DNA of 64,000 nucleotides from Sphaerolaimus hirsutus (GCA_964036195.1 OZ038456.1:25769792-25833791); one strand, 5' to 3'; positions 12,652-24,519 are shown, counted from the first letter of the stretch. Notes: generated from the sequence alone by a model not told the origin. Numbers and translations are program-made.

Positions 12652-13126
12652 TAGGGTGTCAACAAAAACGTTTTGGCCAAAAACGGAAATGGGAAATTTT
12701 TTGCACTTGCCAGAAACGGAAACAGAAACGGAAAAATTTACTTAAATTAAGCCAAAAATGAACACAATTTGCTGAAATTTTGCCAGGAACTTTTGCAGAA
12801 TGTTGAAGATAAAAGGTAAAAAATTTGAAGAAATCTTGCTATAAATAGAAAAAATTCACATGTAGAGAACCTGCATGCATGTTTACCAGTTTGGCTGAAA
12901 CAGAAAACAGAAAATTGAGCTAGAAACTGAAAAAAAAGTTGAAAAACAGACAATTGAACCAGAAAATGGAAAACAGGCAGAAAAATTGAAATTTAGCTGG
13001 AAAACAGAAAATGATCCGGAAAAACGGAAATGGAAACAAATTTAGCAGCCGGAAAATGGAAACAGAAAAAAAATTTGCCTGCGGAACGCGGAAACGGAAA
13101 ATGGAAAACAGAAGGTTGACACCCTA
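12652..13126. mobile_element. hAT-like MITE, TAGGGTGTCAAC termini, GGAAATGGAAA-rich
   Basis: It starts TAGGGTGTCAAC and ends GTTGACACCCTA, a perfect 12-bp TIR. The left flank is GTCTGGGG. The right copy of that flank has been split by the next element (13130-13908). The interior consists of degenerate GGAAACAGAAATGG repeats. The mirror copy at 28178-28724 keeps both TSD copies intact. Confidence 0.75.
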
Positions 13127-13129
13127 GTC

Positions 13130-13908
13130 TAGGGTTCAAACGATATATTGTATCGAATATCGAATATTGGATATCGACCATTTTTTAATATCAAATATCA
13201 ATATCGAAAATTTTGAAAAAATATTGAATATCAATATCGAAAATTTTGAAAAAATATCGAATATCAACCATTTTGTCGATATATCGAACCTGTATTGTGT
13301 CCCCAAATGTACTTTTCATTTTCATTTTGAGATATTTATGGTTGATCTGATGTGCTTATAGTATTGTATTTGATGAGTAAAAGTACAGTATTTATAATGT
13401 CATTGTTGTTGGAGTGCTAAATTTGAAGCCAGAAAACGCTGATATACTTTTTTTTGCAACATGCCCTTAAGCAATTAGGTTATAAGGATGAACTGTAATA
13501 TCTACCAACTGTTATTTGTCTGATACACTTTGATTCATCATGTTTTTCTTCTATTTTCTACCATTGTATGATGTAAAGCTTGTCAAAATCACTTGTACCA
13601 TTCACATTTCAGTAAAGAGATGATTAAACATGTGTGCAACCACATGAAAATACAATATGCCACTTGAAATATGCCTTGCTATACCAAAAGCATATCGCAA
13701 TATCGAAAATCGAAATTATTGAAATATTGAATATTGAATATCGACCATTTTTCAATATCGAATATTGAATATCGATATCGAGGTTCCATATCGTATCGAT
13801 ATCGAATATCAAGTGTCAGAAAAAAAATATCAAATATCGAATATCAATACGAAAATTTTGAAAAAATATTGAATATCGATATCGAAAAGTCATATCGTTT
13901 GAACCCTA
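13130..13908. mobile_element. TAGGGTTCAAACGATAT element, private to the left arm
   Basis: The ends TAGGGTTCAAACGATAT and ATATCGTTTGAACCCTA form a 17-bp TIR, and both subterminal regions are AATATCGAATATCG repeats. The corresponding site in the right arm (about 28178) is empty, so this copy inserted after the inverted duplication. The insertion broke the TSD of the preceding element. Because the flank itself reads CCCTAGTC, the exact right boundary is ambiguous. Confidence 0.65.
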
Positions 13909-13966
13909 GTCCGGGGGGTTTGACAAAGATTTTTCATGCAGCCAAAATGACCACAAATGTGCTGCA

Positions 13967-14202
13967 GTAAACTCGGCAGACGATTTAACGTTTTAACGAA
14001 ACATGATATCGTCAAACATTATAAACGCAAGATATATATATATATATATATTGTTATTGTAATTTATAGGTCTATCGGGATGATTTCATTAATTTCGTTC
14101 CCCCATATTGCGAAATAGTTGGCAAAGTGCCCATTCAGTTAACGCTATGGTCGTTGCGTATTCTTCCAGAACATTGTATGCCATCATGTCGGCCGAGTTT
14201 AC
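13967..14202. mobile_element. MITE with GTAAACTCGGCAGAC termini
   Basis: The left end is GTAAACTCGGCAGACGAT and the right end ATGTCGGCCGAGTTTAC. A run of TA dinucleotides lies inside (14030-14055). Related elements with the ACTCGGCAGAC terminus occur at 25408, 27893, 32617, 36530 and 63714. There is no coding content. The superfamily is uncertain. Confidence 0.6.
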
Positions 14203-14607
14203 CGATGCACCAACGGTATGTGTGACAGTATGAAACAAATCAAACGGGTGCAAATTTACATTTAAAAAATCTAAATTGTGATCTGACAATTTCAGCATTT
14301 TTATTAATACAAAATTATTTGAAACTAGGCTCCAACATTTTTTTTGCGTCACACCACATCACAACCTGCCTAAGTATAAAAGCATGCAGAACACATCTTT
14401 AGCTTACATCAGATACTACTGCATGTAATCTGTCCAGCGGCCCTCGAGCGGAGTGCATCCAGAGCACTTGCCAAGATCCAATGCCAATCGCGCTGCATGA
14501 ATGTTGATAAATTGGGAATATCAATTGTTAAAAGAATATCGGGATACCATGTTGAATATTTTTTTTAAATATTGAAAACATACATTTTTAAATACAAGCA
14601 AATGTGT

Positions 14608-15275
14608 TCAGTGATAATTGCTACACATGAAAAGATTTCTACTTTTTAAAGTAAAAAAACCCACGTTGCAGCGCAACTGAATGAACTGCAGCTGCGTCCA
14701 GTTGTCCGCGGGCACAGATTCCAGCGCAGAACACTGCAAATCTGCTGCCAGTTCACTGCAACTCAAATCCAGGCTGCGCAGCTGCGGCAGGCCCAGCACC
14801 AAGGTGCGCAGCGACGCGTCACTCAGACGAGCCAAAGACCAAAAGTCAAGTTGCTGCAAGCGTGGCAAGCTGCGCACAATCGCATTGATCGTCTCCTCGT
14901 TACAACGACCAAAAACAGTCAGGGTGGTGAGCTCCGGCCAGGGCGTCCCCCGCAGCAACCCATTCAAGCCGACTTCCGTAACACCTCGCAGTTCCAAGTG
15001 TTGCAGGGAGGCGCGCAGTTGCTGCAAGGCACTCGTTGGTGGGACAAGTGAGTACAGCACTCGCAACGCAACCAACCGACCCAGAGACTGCACAGCGCCT
15101 CTGCTCTCACATCTCTGCAATTTGCCACAAATTTGGTCAAGTGCTCGCAGGTGGCCAGCTGCCTGACTGATTCATCATCAATCTGATGGAATGGACATTG
15201 GAATTCTCTCAGTGTGTCCTTGTGTCGCTCCACCAGCGCAGCAACGCACCTGCTGAGCCTGGGGGGGGGGTTCAA
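14608..15275 (-). pseudogene. Leucine-rich-repeat protein fragment (left-arm copy)
   Basis: Two overlapping minus-strand frames (15275-15121, then 15120-14608) encode one LRR protein. It has an N-terminal phrase RHKDTLREFQ, then repeats such as LSDASLRTLVLGLPQLRSLDL of the kind seen in F-box/LRR proteins. Relative to the right-arm copy (26863-27486) it carries a frameshift near 15110. The LRR homology ends at a possible 5' splice site (AAC/GTGGGT), after which the frame runs into A/T-rich DNA, so this is probably one exon of a larger gene. LRR domains bind protein partners; nothing more specific can be said. Confidence 0.6.
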
Positions 15276-15543
15276 AATATAGGCATTTTCATGGTGTAGA
15301 AAGCAGAAAAGGGAGAAATTGCCAAAAATAGGTTAACAAAGTATATAACTATCCTATCGCAGCGATTCATCAAGAAATTTATCGCAAGATTTTATTCATT
15401 AAATTATGGTAGGAAACTGCACATTGCATTCGTGTAAAAGCTTCCATTTGTTCATGTTATTGTGTAATGTGTCATATGCTAGTGTAGTATAAAATATTTG
15501 GTCCACTTTGGGAATCAGTCAGATAGTAAATCGCTTGGCGGAA

Positions 15544-15625
15544 ACTCTCAGCGCATCCAATCTCTCAGCGCATCCAAACTCTCAGCGCATCCAAACTCTC
15601 AGCGCATCCAAACTCTCAGCGCATG
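15544..15625. repeat. 17-bp tandem repeat, about five units
   Basis: The unit CTCTCAGCGCATCCAAA is repeated nearly perfectly about five times. There are no spacers and no flanking genes. It is a minisatellite. Confidence 0.85.
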
Positions 15626-16990
15626 CATGCATCCTGTGGTGCCTCACCTCTGCACCGCTGGGCGTCTCTTGACCAATCATGCCGCACTTCCAGCCGTTTA
15701 ATCACTCAGGCAACCCCACAGTACCCACCAATGTTATCCAAACATTGTGCACATTTAACATTTCGAAATTTACACAATGCTTACCCTGCAGCATGCACAG
15801 TCTAGGGTCCAGACGGGATCTGAATCCAGAATACCGAAAAATTGTGGGATTTTGTGGTCCTGATCCCGATCCCGCAGCCCCAATCCCAATTCCGATTCCG
15901 AAATCTCAAAATCTCAATCCCGATCCTGGTGCCAAAAAGTTGCAAAACCCAATCCCAATCCTGTTCCTGAAACCCCAATCCCGATCTCGGAAAAAATCAC
16001 AATCACTGTGTTTTTCCATGTGTTCATGTGTTCACTGTATATTTTATGCTATTTTGTGTACTTTATATGCTCTTTTTATTTTTTTTAACCTACTTTTAAT
16101 GATTTTTCCCCTTTTCTTGCTTCTACACCTTTTATAAATTGAACCCCTGCGAACCTCCCCACCAGGGGTATCAAAATTTGTTTTTTTTTGGAAAACAGAA
16201 ATGATAAAAATTTGCACTTGCCAGAAAACAGAAATGGAAACAGATAACTATTTTGCAAACGGAAATGGAAATTGAAAAATTTGCACTTCCTGAAAATGGC
16301 TAAATGAAATGCTGGAAAATGGAAAACAGAGTACAAAATTTGCATCAAAACAGGAAAATTTGCAAAAAATTTGCTGGAAACGGGAAAAAATTGCAGCAAT
16401 TTTGTCAGAAATGGGAAAAATTTGAAAAAAATTCTCTGAAATGGGAAAAATTCACAATTTTTTTTCACAGAATTGAAAACCTTGATGCATTTTTATCAGT
16501 TTGGCTAAAACATATAAGGCGCCTTTTACACTGTGAGACTGAGAAATGAGCTGGAAAAATGGAAATGAAAATCATTAGCAGCCAGAAATGGAAATGGAAA
16601 AATTAGCATCAAGAAAATGGAAACAGAAATGGAATATTTTTGCCAGTGTGAAACAGAAAATGGAAAACAGAAAGTTGACACCCTACCACCCTTAAACTCC
16701 CACAACATACCAAACTTTTTTTCAGCTATCTATCCCTCCAGAGGACCGATTTACTATCTATATGAACCCCTGCAGGGGTCCAAATTTACAAAACCCACGC
16801 AATACCATGAACAAATGGAAGCTTATACCCTTAAATTTTTTTTAAACAGATGTAAAAAAACTTCCAATGGTAATGTGTATTTGAAATTGCACACTTGCAT
16901 GCGAAAGTTGCAAAATACCTTGTGCTTGAGTGTTTTCAATTTTTCAAGCACTATTGCAAACTGCTGAGACCCTTGCAAATATTTTTTAAA
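15626..16990. repeat. Repeat debris: CCCGAT-type tandem repeats and a GGAAATGGAAA element
   Basis: 15850-15995 is a degenerate tandem array of ATCCCG/ATTCCG hexamers. From about 16165 to 16687 lies a partial relative of the TAGGGTGTCAAC family: its right end GTTGACACCCTA is intact, while the left end is AGGGGTATCAAAA. A fragment of the CAGGGGT family (GCTATCTATCCCTCC, AACCCCTGCAGGGGT) follows at 16720-16785. No gene is supported. Confidence 0.5.
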
Positions 16991-17027
16991 GCGACTTTAA
17001 AAAGCACTGGCCATCTCTATTTACACC

Positions 17028-18190
17028 TAGGGTTGGGATTGGGACGATATATCATATTGAATATCGGATATCAACCATTTTTATCATATCGAATATCGAA
17101 AATTTTGAAAAAATATCGAATATCGACCATATAGCAGCCATATAGCCGGAATTACAGCTCGGCGGCATTTGACGTGAAATGATGACGTCATAAAATTGAT
17201 TACATCAAAATAGACATATGTACAGCGTTGAAATTTCAGAATTTGATAGTTCTAGTAATTGTGTGTAATGTCCTACAAAAATTAAGAATCTAAATCGTAT
17301 TAAATAAGTTATTAATTTTATGTCAAAATTTACACATTCCACGTCAACATTTCACGTCAAACATTTCACGTCACCAAAAATTTGACGTTTAATAATTCAC
17401 TACTTAAATAATGATTATTTTATAAATTTTTGTTGGGACATTACACACAATTACTAGAACTATCTAATTCTGAAATTTCAATGCTGTACCTCTGTCTATA
17501 TTGATGTAATCAATTTTACGACATCATCATTTCACGTCAAACGACGCTGAGCTGTAATTCCGGCTTAACATGTGTATGCTTTTGAATGCACAAAGTAATA
17601 TCTCATAAAAGCATGCCATTTTTCATTGAGCTATCAACAGTAGTATATGAAGGGCAATGTATACACACCCCAACAAAATACAAGCTATCAACAAAGCTAT
17701 TTACAAGCATTACAATGAAACAATTTCACCAAAATGTGGCTAAAAAAATTTTTAGCAGTCTTTTCAAACAACAACCTTTCAAATGTAAAAAGCCAGCCAC
17801 CCCTAGTTACAAGTATGAAATGTAAATGTCTGCAGAATAATTTTCCACCTGATAAAATTAGATTAATCCTGTTCTCATTTCATCCTCTCATTTTGACTGT
17901 TGCGAGACTCATTTAAAAATATGATCAACCATGTTTGTGACCAAATGGAAACACAATGAGCCCCATCTGCGTGAAAATATCGAAATATGAAAAATATCAA
18001 AATATCGAAAATATCGAAATATCAAAAATATCAAAATATCAAAAATATCGAAATATCGATATTGAATATCGAGCATATTTGCATATTGAATATCGAATAT
18101 TGAGGGTCCATATCATATCGATATCGAACTTCAAGTTTCAGAAAAAAATATCGAATATCGATATCGAAAAGTCATATTGTCCCAACCCTA
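17028..18190. mobile_element. TAGGGTTGGGACGATAT element with perfect TSD TTTACACC
   Basis: It starts TAGGGTTGGGATTGGGAC and ends GTCCCAACCCTA. It is flanked by TTTACACC at 17020-17027 and 18191-18198. Both ends carry AATATCGAATATCG subterminal repeats. It is a close relative of the elements at 13130, 28957 and 47336. A separate foldback element (17144-17565) is nested in it. There is no transposase. Confidence 0.8.
17144..17565. mobile_element. Foldback MITE with about 145-bp inverted arms
   Basis: Arms 17144-17290 and 17420-17565 are reverse complements at roughly nine positions in ten, beginning AGCCGGAATTACAGCTC. The RNA or single strand would form a long hairpin. The centre contains repeated CACGTCAA phrases. 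It is nested inside the element at 17028-18190. Confidence 0.7.
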
Positions 18191-18350
18191 TTTACACCTA
18201 CAAAATTATATTTTGCTAATCACAGTGTTTTTCCATGTAAAGATAATGTTGGGACACAATATCCACGAACTTGAACATAACGTGTTGACAAAAAGTGCAA
18301 CGGTGGAACAAAACTAGGCTGTCAAAATTCTGTTTTCCGTTTCTGTTTTC

Positions 18351-18690
18351 TGAAAATGAAGCTCGATATTTGGTGAAGGATTTATGCAGGAGTGAAGCGG
18401 TGTAGCGAGTACCCGTGAGGGCCCAAGTGAGCAATAAATTGAATAATTTTTCCGGTCTCGGCTTTGTGGGTTACAGTTGGCTGACCGCGTTGTCCGAGGG
18501 GTAGCTACAAATTACAAAGTGACATAAATTAGAGTCCCCTGGACATCTAATCTCAAATATAAGCTACCGCGTTGGGGTTGACAAAGCGCGGTCGCTGCTG
18601 CCCGCTCCGGTACGGACCACTGAGGTTGAGGCGCGACATTTCTTTTTGTGAAAACTTTTGGTGCAGCTATGCTGTCAGACTAGTAAGTGG
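18351..18690 (-). repeat. 3' LTR region of the minus-strand gypsy element
   Basis: Starting just downstream of pol, the segment runs to a CA terminus at 18352-18351. Its last 86 bases match 26414-26507, which fixes the LTR end. The upstream (U3) boundary near 18690 is approximate because the 5' LTR is truncated and cannot be compared. Confidence 0.55.
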
Positions 18691-18706
18691 CTCTAATTTA
18701 TGAGAG

Positions 18707-20974
18707 TTAATTGGAAGTTGAAAACTTTGCCAGTTTCCAGGTATGTCGTTGTGGCACAGAAATGATTGTGTCATCCGAGGCACTTTTTAACAATAAGTTC
18801 GGTGAATTTACTTCTTGAACAACAAATGGCCCAGAAAATCGTGGGGCCATTTTGTCTGATGTATGATTTTTTAACATCACTAGATCACCTTGGTGAACAA
18901 TGACAGCATGATGCTCATCAAAATACCTTTTGTATTTCAATCTGTTTGAATCACTTTGATTTTTAGCTAACAACCTCGCAAATTGTGGTTCCAATGTCTT
19001 TGCTGCCGCGTGGAACAAATTCCAATGCGGCAAATGCCCAAAGACAAGGAAAAATGGACAACAACTTGTCACTTTATTGATGGCCATATTATGTTTGAGA
19101 ATCGCCATGGGAAGTAATTCTTTCCATGAGAAATGCGGATAATCGGTTTTGCACGCTACCATCATAGCACGAATTTGACGGTTTGTTCGCTCAACAAGCC
19201 CATTGGCTTGTGGATTACGAGCCAAAATTGGTTTCTGTTGCACACCGAAATTTTGGCACAATGCCCGAACTTCTGAATTGCAAAACTCAGTACCACGATC
19301 TGAAACCATAATTCGCGGTGCCCCGTAAACCAAAAACACATGTTTCAATAATGACTTTGAAATAGCCGTGGCATGAAGAGAACTTATAGGTATCGAAATT
19401 GTGTATCGCGTCAAAGCGTCAACAACAACCAAAATTTTTGATTTTCGGTCAGAAGAATTTACCTGCATTGTGTCAACATGTATCACCTCAAAAGGCTGTG
19501 ACGGTGTTGGCACAAACCCAAGTGGTGCCAGTTGCAGTCGATGAGGTTTGTTTAAAATACAATGTGAACACTCACGACAGTATTCTAAAATATCATTTTT
19601 CATGTTTGGCCAAGCAAAATACTCACAGAGTAAATGGAGTGTGCGTTCTTGACCTCCATGACTAGCGTACACTCCCATGTGTGCTTGGTTCAAACATGCA
19701 AGTTGCCACGATTTAGGTGGCCAGATTGCAAAATGTGAGACAGATATAGGTGCTTTAAAATATAAAACACCTTCAATCAACATTGTGTCTGTCATGTGCA
19801 AGGAACCATTTTCAAGGGAAGTAATGACATGTGACAACTCCGGATCCTCGCGTTGAATTTTCTTCCAGTTTACTGAAAATTCATCAGAATCGTGTTCCAA
19901 AGGCATTGCTGCCATGCCCTTAACAATTTCAGTGGGGGTGTCTAACTCGCCCTCAAAAACAGGTTCATCGATTGGGTTACGAGAAAGAGCATCAGCAACC
20001 CTATTCAGGGCGCCAGGTTTATGGATAAAATTGGTTACCTTCCCCTGTAGGTATATTGCCCAACGTTCTAATTTACTGTGCGCGGATGATTTTAACACCT
20101 GTTGTATACCCGAATTATTGGTATAAACCATCAACTTTTGTCCCTCAACATAATCCGCTAGGCGTCGAACCGCCCAACAAATACACAAACTTTCGAGTTC
20201 CGCTGCAGAAAATTTTGTATGCAGGTGCGACAGACGTTTAGAAATAAATGACACAGGGTGAACCTTTCCATCTTCACCAAGTTGCGACAGTACAGCACCC
20301 AAACCTATTGAACTGGCGTCACATTCCAAAATAAATCCACGGTCATCGTGATAAGTTGGGTGTCTAAGTACAGGTGGATTTGTAACTAAATGTTTCAACA
20401 TATCCCATGAGGTAAGCATCTCATCTGTCCATTCAAACCCAGTATTTCCATGTTTCGGGAAAAATCCCGACAATGCCGAGTATAACGGTGCCGCCACCGT
20501 GCTGAAGTTTGGAATGAAATGGCTGTAGTAGACACATTTTCCTAGAAAACGCCTTAAATCTTGTTTGGTGTGGACTTTAGGTTGGTCTGTCATTGCAGCG
20601 ACCCTTGACGGTGTGGGTGAAATTCCATCTGCAGAAATTTGATGACCGAGATATTTCAATTCCGTGGTGAATAGGTTACATTTCGCTGGTTGCATTTTCA
20701 AATTAGCCCATCGTAACCGTTCAAATAACCTTGTCAAGTGTATCAAATGTTCCTCTACAGTTTTACTACAACAAAGAATGTCATCAATATAAGTTTTACA
20801 CCATGCTCTGGCGGGATTCTCATTTAATCCGCTTGTTATTATATTGATGAGACGCTGGAAAGACACACCAGCGTTGCAGGTACCGAACGGCATTCTAGTA
20901 TACCTGTATTGTCCTAAACTGCACACAAAACGAAGTTCGTTCGCGTGATTCCTCATCCGCCAATGTAACATTGT
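18707..20974 (-). pseudogene. Gypsy pol, C-terminal two thirds: RT, RNase H, integrase
   Basis: After the MITE the frame reads RT (RYTRMPFGTCNAG, catalytic TYIDDILCC), RNase H (LECDASSIGLG, then FSAAELESLC) and integrase. The integrase has a zinc-binding HHCC region (H..SHGG..CRECSHC), a catalytic Asp in HVDTM, Asp in VSDRGTE and Glu in NGLVERTN, and a C-terminal segment ending at the stop codon at 18707. The RNase H motif normally written TDN reads YTNNSG, so one catalytic Asp is replaced. The reading frame is otherwise open to the MITE boundary. Enzymatic roles are reverse transcription and integration, inferred from the family. The copy cannot be functional because RT is split. Confidence 0.88.
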
Positions 20975-21494
20975 CAGGGGTATCTTGAATTTTGACCCTC
21001 CAAGTGGTTGGATAGATAGCAAATCGCCCCTCCTGATAGCTGGGATAGATAGCTGAAAAATTTTCTGGGGGGGGTTTGGGGGGGGGTTGTGGTGGTTCGA
21101 TATATAGGCTTTTTCGGGGCATAGAAGGAAGAAAAGGGAGAAAAATCGCTAAAAGTAGGTGTAAAATAGCTCAAAATGGGTATACAAGAGCATATAGTAC
21201 TTAAAATAGCTGAAAATAGGCAGTTAGACGCATGAACCAGTGATTTTGGAGGTGAAAATCTATATATATGTATGAACAATAGCGATTTTGAGCGAAAATT
21301 GGGGTATAGTTTCTGAAAAATCGCTCCAGATAGGTAGATAGCTGAGCGCTTTGGGGGGGGGGGTTTAGGGGGTAGTAGCCCAAAATTTTGCCTCCGGGAT
21401 AGATAGATAGCTGAGCGGCCTCCGGGATAGATAGATAGCTGGGCGGTTTGGGGGGGGTAACCCCCCCCCCAACCCCCCCCACTCGAGACCCCTG
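20975..21494. mobile_element. hAT-like MITE inserted in gypsy RT, TSD AACATTGT
   Basis: It starts CAGGGGTATCTTGAATTT and ends GAGACCCCTG. Perfect 8-bp repeats AACATTGT flank it at 20967-20974 and 21495-21502. It splits the RT coding region just after the SAIDIRHGYYNV motif, giving an unambiguous nested insertion and independent proof of the family boundaries. Confidence 0.9.
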
Positions 21495-22042
21495 AACATT
21501 GTAATACCCGTGTCGGATATCAATAGCCGAAAAAATCGTGTTTCCTGACAATTCTGCAAGCAACTCACCTATGCGTGGTAAAGGGTAGGAATCAATTTTT
21601 GTGATCAAGTTAACTAATTTAAAATCGACACAAAATCTAAAATTATCAGTGCCCTTCGGTGCTATGGTGATCGGGCTTGCCCAAGGGCCGTCCGAGGGCT
21701 CAATGATACCTTCTTTGAGCATGGAAGCTATTGACTTATGAATAAATTCACGTTTGCGCATGGGCTCATATCTCACAGATTGTTTAATCGGTGGATGATT
21801 CGGATCAGTGGTTATTTTATGCAGACCAAACTCGTTTTGCCCACATCATATTCATGACACGCGAAAACGTCATGAAAATCAAACAATAACTTCTCAAATT
21901 GCTGAATGTGTGGCGACAATGTCATGCGATTTTTGGATGCCAAATTTTTCAAAATAAACTGATAACGTTGGTCTTGAGTCGATGGGACTTCTTCCTCACT
22001 CTCAATTTTTTGGTCATGACTCGATTTAGGCGATTCAGGCAA
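21495..22042 (-). pseudogene. Gypsy pol, N-terminal part of reverse transcriptase
   Basis: The minus-strand frame 22042-21812 covers the stretch before RT (LLFDFHDVFACHEYDVGKT). After a frameshift near 21830 the frame 21776-21495 gives RT fingers and palm (IIEPSDGPWASPITIAPKG, FCVDFKLVNLITKIDSYPLP, FSAIDIRHGYYNV), including the first catalytic Asp. It ends at the MITE. The same sequence order occurs in the plus-strand remnant at 5050-5816. Confidence 0.85.
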
Positions 22043-22073
22043 TGTAATGGCTTTTGCCGATACCGCACGTGTC

Positions 22074-23111
22074 TCAACTCTCTAGAGAAAAAATTCCGAA
22101 CATTGACATTGATTTCTCATCCGAAAACAACTTGTGGAACATCTTCCCACTTTGAAATAAAGATGTGTTCGGGTACACACTGTAGTGTGCCACAGTTGTG
22201 CCTACTGGTATTTTCAAGGGTGAATTGGCTGGATTGAAAAGGTGCAAGTATGCATCTTTGGATTCTAGGGTGGAAACAGCAGTGTTGTACATCTCAAAGT
22301 TTGTTTCTATGTCCGTGTTCGAGTACACAGCAAACATATTCTTCCATTGAATGTCAGAAAACCCCTGTGGACACTTGAGTTTGTCTAACGTCATGGTATA
22401 CATTGAATTTGGTTTCACATAAATGGGTTTTGATGCCTTCAATTTGTCGGAAAATAATGCTTGGAAAATTTTTTCATTATCTAAAATTGCTTGCGCATGG
22501 TCGGCATCTGGAGGTAACACTGTTTGTACGTCTTTTTCTAAAGAGAGTGGTATAAGCCATGACAATTTTAGAAAATGCATGACATCTGTCCCCAATAAAA
22601 TTTCATCCAGCGCCCCCTCAACAGTGTTCACCAAAAATGTAGCAGAAACTTTCCTCAAAACAGAATCAATTGGAGAGACTTGTTCTAACCGCAATTGTAT
22701 TGTTTTCAGAGCCCCTGACCTTGTCTCGCCACTAACCATGTGCAAAGTGACATTGGATGGCTTCAAGTGCGATGTCAGATCAACGTTTAATTGTTTCGAT
22801 AATTGCACAAGAAATTTAAGAGGAATAAGAGATCTTGTGCACCCTGAATCTAACAATGCCCGACATGGTATATTTTCAATTCTCACTGTGGCGTGTACTT
22901 GAGGTCCATTAGATGGTGCAACTTTTATGCATAATCTTTGATCTTTCCCAACGAGGGAACATGCACAAAGGGATGAATCAGAGATATCAGAAAACATTAC
23001 TTTTACATCAGTGATATCAGTATTTCCAAGACACTGTTCTGCATCGTTTTTCTTTGAATCATTCAAAATCACTCTGCCGACAAAACGGCAGTTTTCAAGG
23101 AACAATGCCAT
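22074..23111 (-). pseudogene. Gypsy protease and protease-RT linker
   Basis: A 345-codon frame has a retropepsin active site ALLDSGCTRSLI (Asp about residue 88) and a later EILLGTDVMHFL strand typical of the protease fold. A linker with LFNPANSPLKIPVGTTVAHY follows. Its first residues continue the gag sequence of the neighbouring frame, and the junction looks like an internal gag deletion because the capsid body and zinc knuckle are missing. Function by family: polyprotein cleavage by a homodimer. Confidence 0.8.
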
Positions 23112-23701
23112 TCCGAAAATGTCAAGGAGTCATTTTGACCTCTAAAAATTGCGATTTTGTCGAGAATATGCGGTTTGAGCAGCATCCAATATTGCAAAAA
23201 TTCCGCAGAAGTTTGTGACGCGAACGCGCCCGGCAAAGTTGAAAAAGTGCGTGCGTGCCAAGGTTTTGTGTCGGACTTATCTGGCACCATAGGGGGCGCC
23301 TCAGCTGTATTCACTGACAACTGGTCTTTGTTAATCGCAACGCTTTTGGAAGTTAAATTTTCGATTTTGTCACTTGACGAGATGAGACACGCACGCATGT
23401 CTGAAAGCACCAAATTTTCTGGCGTGGATACCTGCTTTTCCTGCGCCGGTTGCGGTACGCCTTGTGCTGTAGGCTGCGGTGCCATTTGTGGTGCCGTTTG
23501 TGGCACGGTTTGGTGCGCCATTTGCAGTGCCAATTGTGGCGCCAATTGCTGCGCCAATTGTGGCGCCATTTGCGCCATTTGCGGCGCCAATTGTGGCGTC
23601 AATTGCTGCGCCAATTGCGGCGCAATTTGCGGCTCTGACAAGTTTGAGCTCTGAGAGGAGCCGTTTGAGCAAAATAAGTGGCCGTGTTTACAACACAACA
23701 C
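23069..23701 (-). pseudogene. Gypsy gag fragment with Gln-Leu-Ala-Pro repeats
   Basis: A 210-codon frame starts with a low-complexity region of QLAPQ/QMAPQ repeats. These are encoded by a degenerate GCGCCAATTG-type DNA repeat at 23450-23640. It then has HILDKIAIFRGQNDSLTFSEW, which resembles the start of a gypsy capsid (F-G-x-x-x-x-x-x-W). It stops shortly after, where the capsid body should continue, so it is truncated. Confidence 0.6.
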
Positions 23702-24519
23702 GGCTGAATTGGAGCGGAAAAAACATTCAAATCTATTTGTTCCGACGTCTCGCGTCGGAACGGCGTGGCAGAACGTGTGTACCGGCTCAACCGGTCAAAA
23801 ATATCATAGGAGCACTGTGCCCCCAAACCGTCACCTTCTGTCCCCTCGCCAATCAACATGTGGTGAGGGTCATATCTAACCGTTCTATTTCGCGGAATAT
23901 CCGAATGAAGACGCGATGCAGCGTGTGAACGATCCTCCTGTCGCTGTGGCACCCACTGCCCGGATACGCGTTGTGAATTCGGTGAAAAATGTGAATTATG
24001 GCAAATTTGTGGACCCCCAGTGATTTCGACATACTCTTGAGGGTCGGGATTCCCCCGTCTATGCAAAATTGCCCCCCCAGACGAACCCCCAGCATTCGGA
24101 CCTCCAACAGAAGTGTTCAACATGTACCGCGATGATACCGGTTCCGATGCTAACCGGTAACGCACCAAAGATGAATTCTGTACTTCCAGTGCTACGTCGA
24201 TTCCCCAATTATCAATCCCCACACCCCGCCAGCTATTCAACCCCGGCGATGCTACCGTAATTGGGATAGCAGTAGATTCTGATCGGAACTCTTGCCATTC
24301 CGAATTTGGGCCACCCCGAACCGCGATGTGCACTGACAAATCTGCACCCGGAAATGGTTGTTTGTGCCGCCAAGCCATTTTCAATTGAAGATTTTCAACA
24401 AATCTCAAGGCGGCAGTATGAGGTGAAAACTGTGGCACACCGTGGTTTGGATGGGCACGCGTGTGCGGTCTACGCGCAGTCGCCAAAGTTTGCGACATTC
24501 TTCTCACACCACATACCAC
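23599..24519 (-). pseudogene. Gag N-terminal frame of the minus-strand gypsy element
   Basis: This 306-codon frame lies between the primer-binding site and the QLAPQ frame and overlaps the latter in another phase. No domain is recognised. It is Gly/Ser/Arg-rich (GGPNAGGSSGGAILHRRG) and its position fits the start of gag. It could be a true N-terminal gag region with a later frameshift, or simply open leader sequence. Confidence 0.4.

Larger units (their letters stand above)
9665..15354 (+). repeat. Left arm of large inverted duplication
   Basis: This segment is present in reverse complement at 26761-31906. Matching landmarks include the outer edge (ACAATTTTGAGTTGACAAGC against its complement ending at 31906), the CAGAGTTG element, the AGGGTTGG element, the CAGGGGT element, the TAGGGTGTCAAC element, the ACTCGGCAGAC element and the LRR gene fragment, all in mirrored order. 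The arms are divergent, with substitutions, indels and private insertions, so the duplication is old. About 11.4 kb separates the arms. Stretches such as 11310-12160 match in both arms but contain no recognisable gene. Confidence 0.85.

Noticed and set aside
15544..15625. Short regular repeats resembling a CRISPR array
   Set aside because: Units of 17 bp are contiguous with no spacers, in eukaryotic DNA. It is a minisatellite.
23157..23654. 165-codon Cys-rich plus-strand frame (CGAICG repeats)
   Set aside because: It is the complement of the QLAPQ repeat in gag. The Cys/Gly periodicity is a by-product of GCGCCAATTG repeats.
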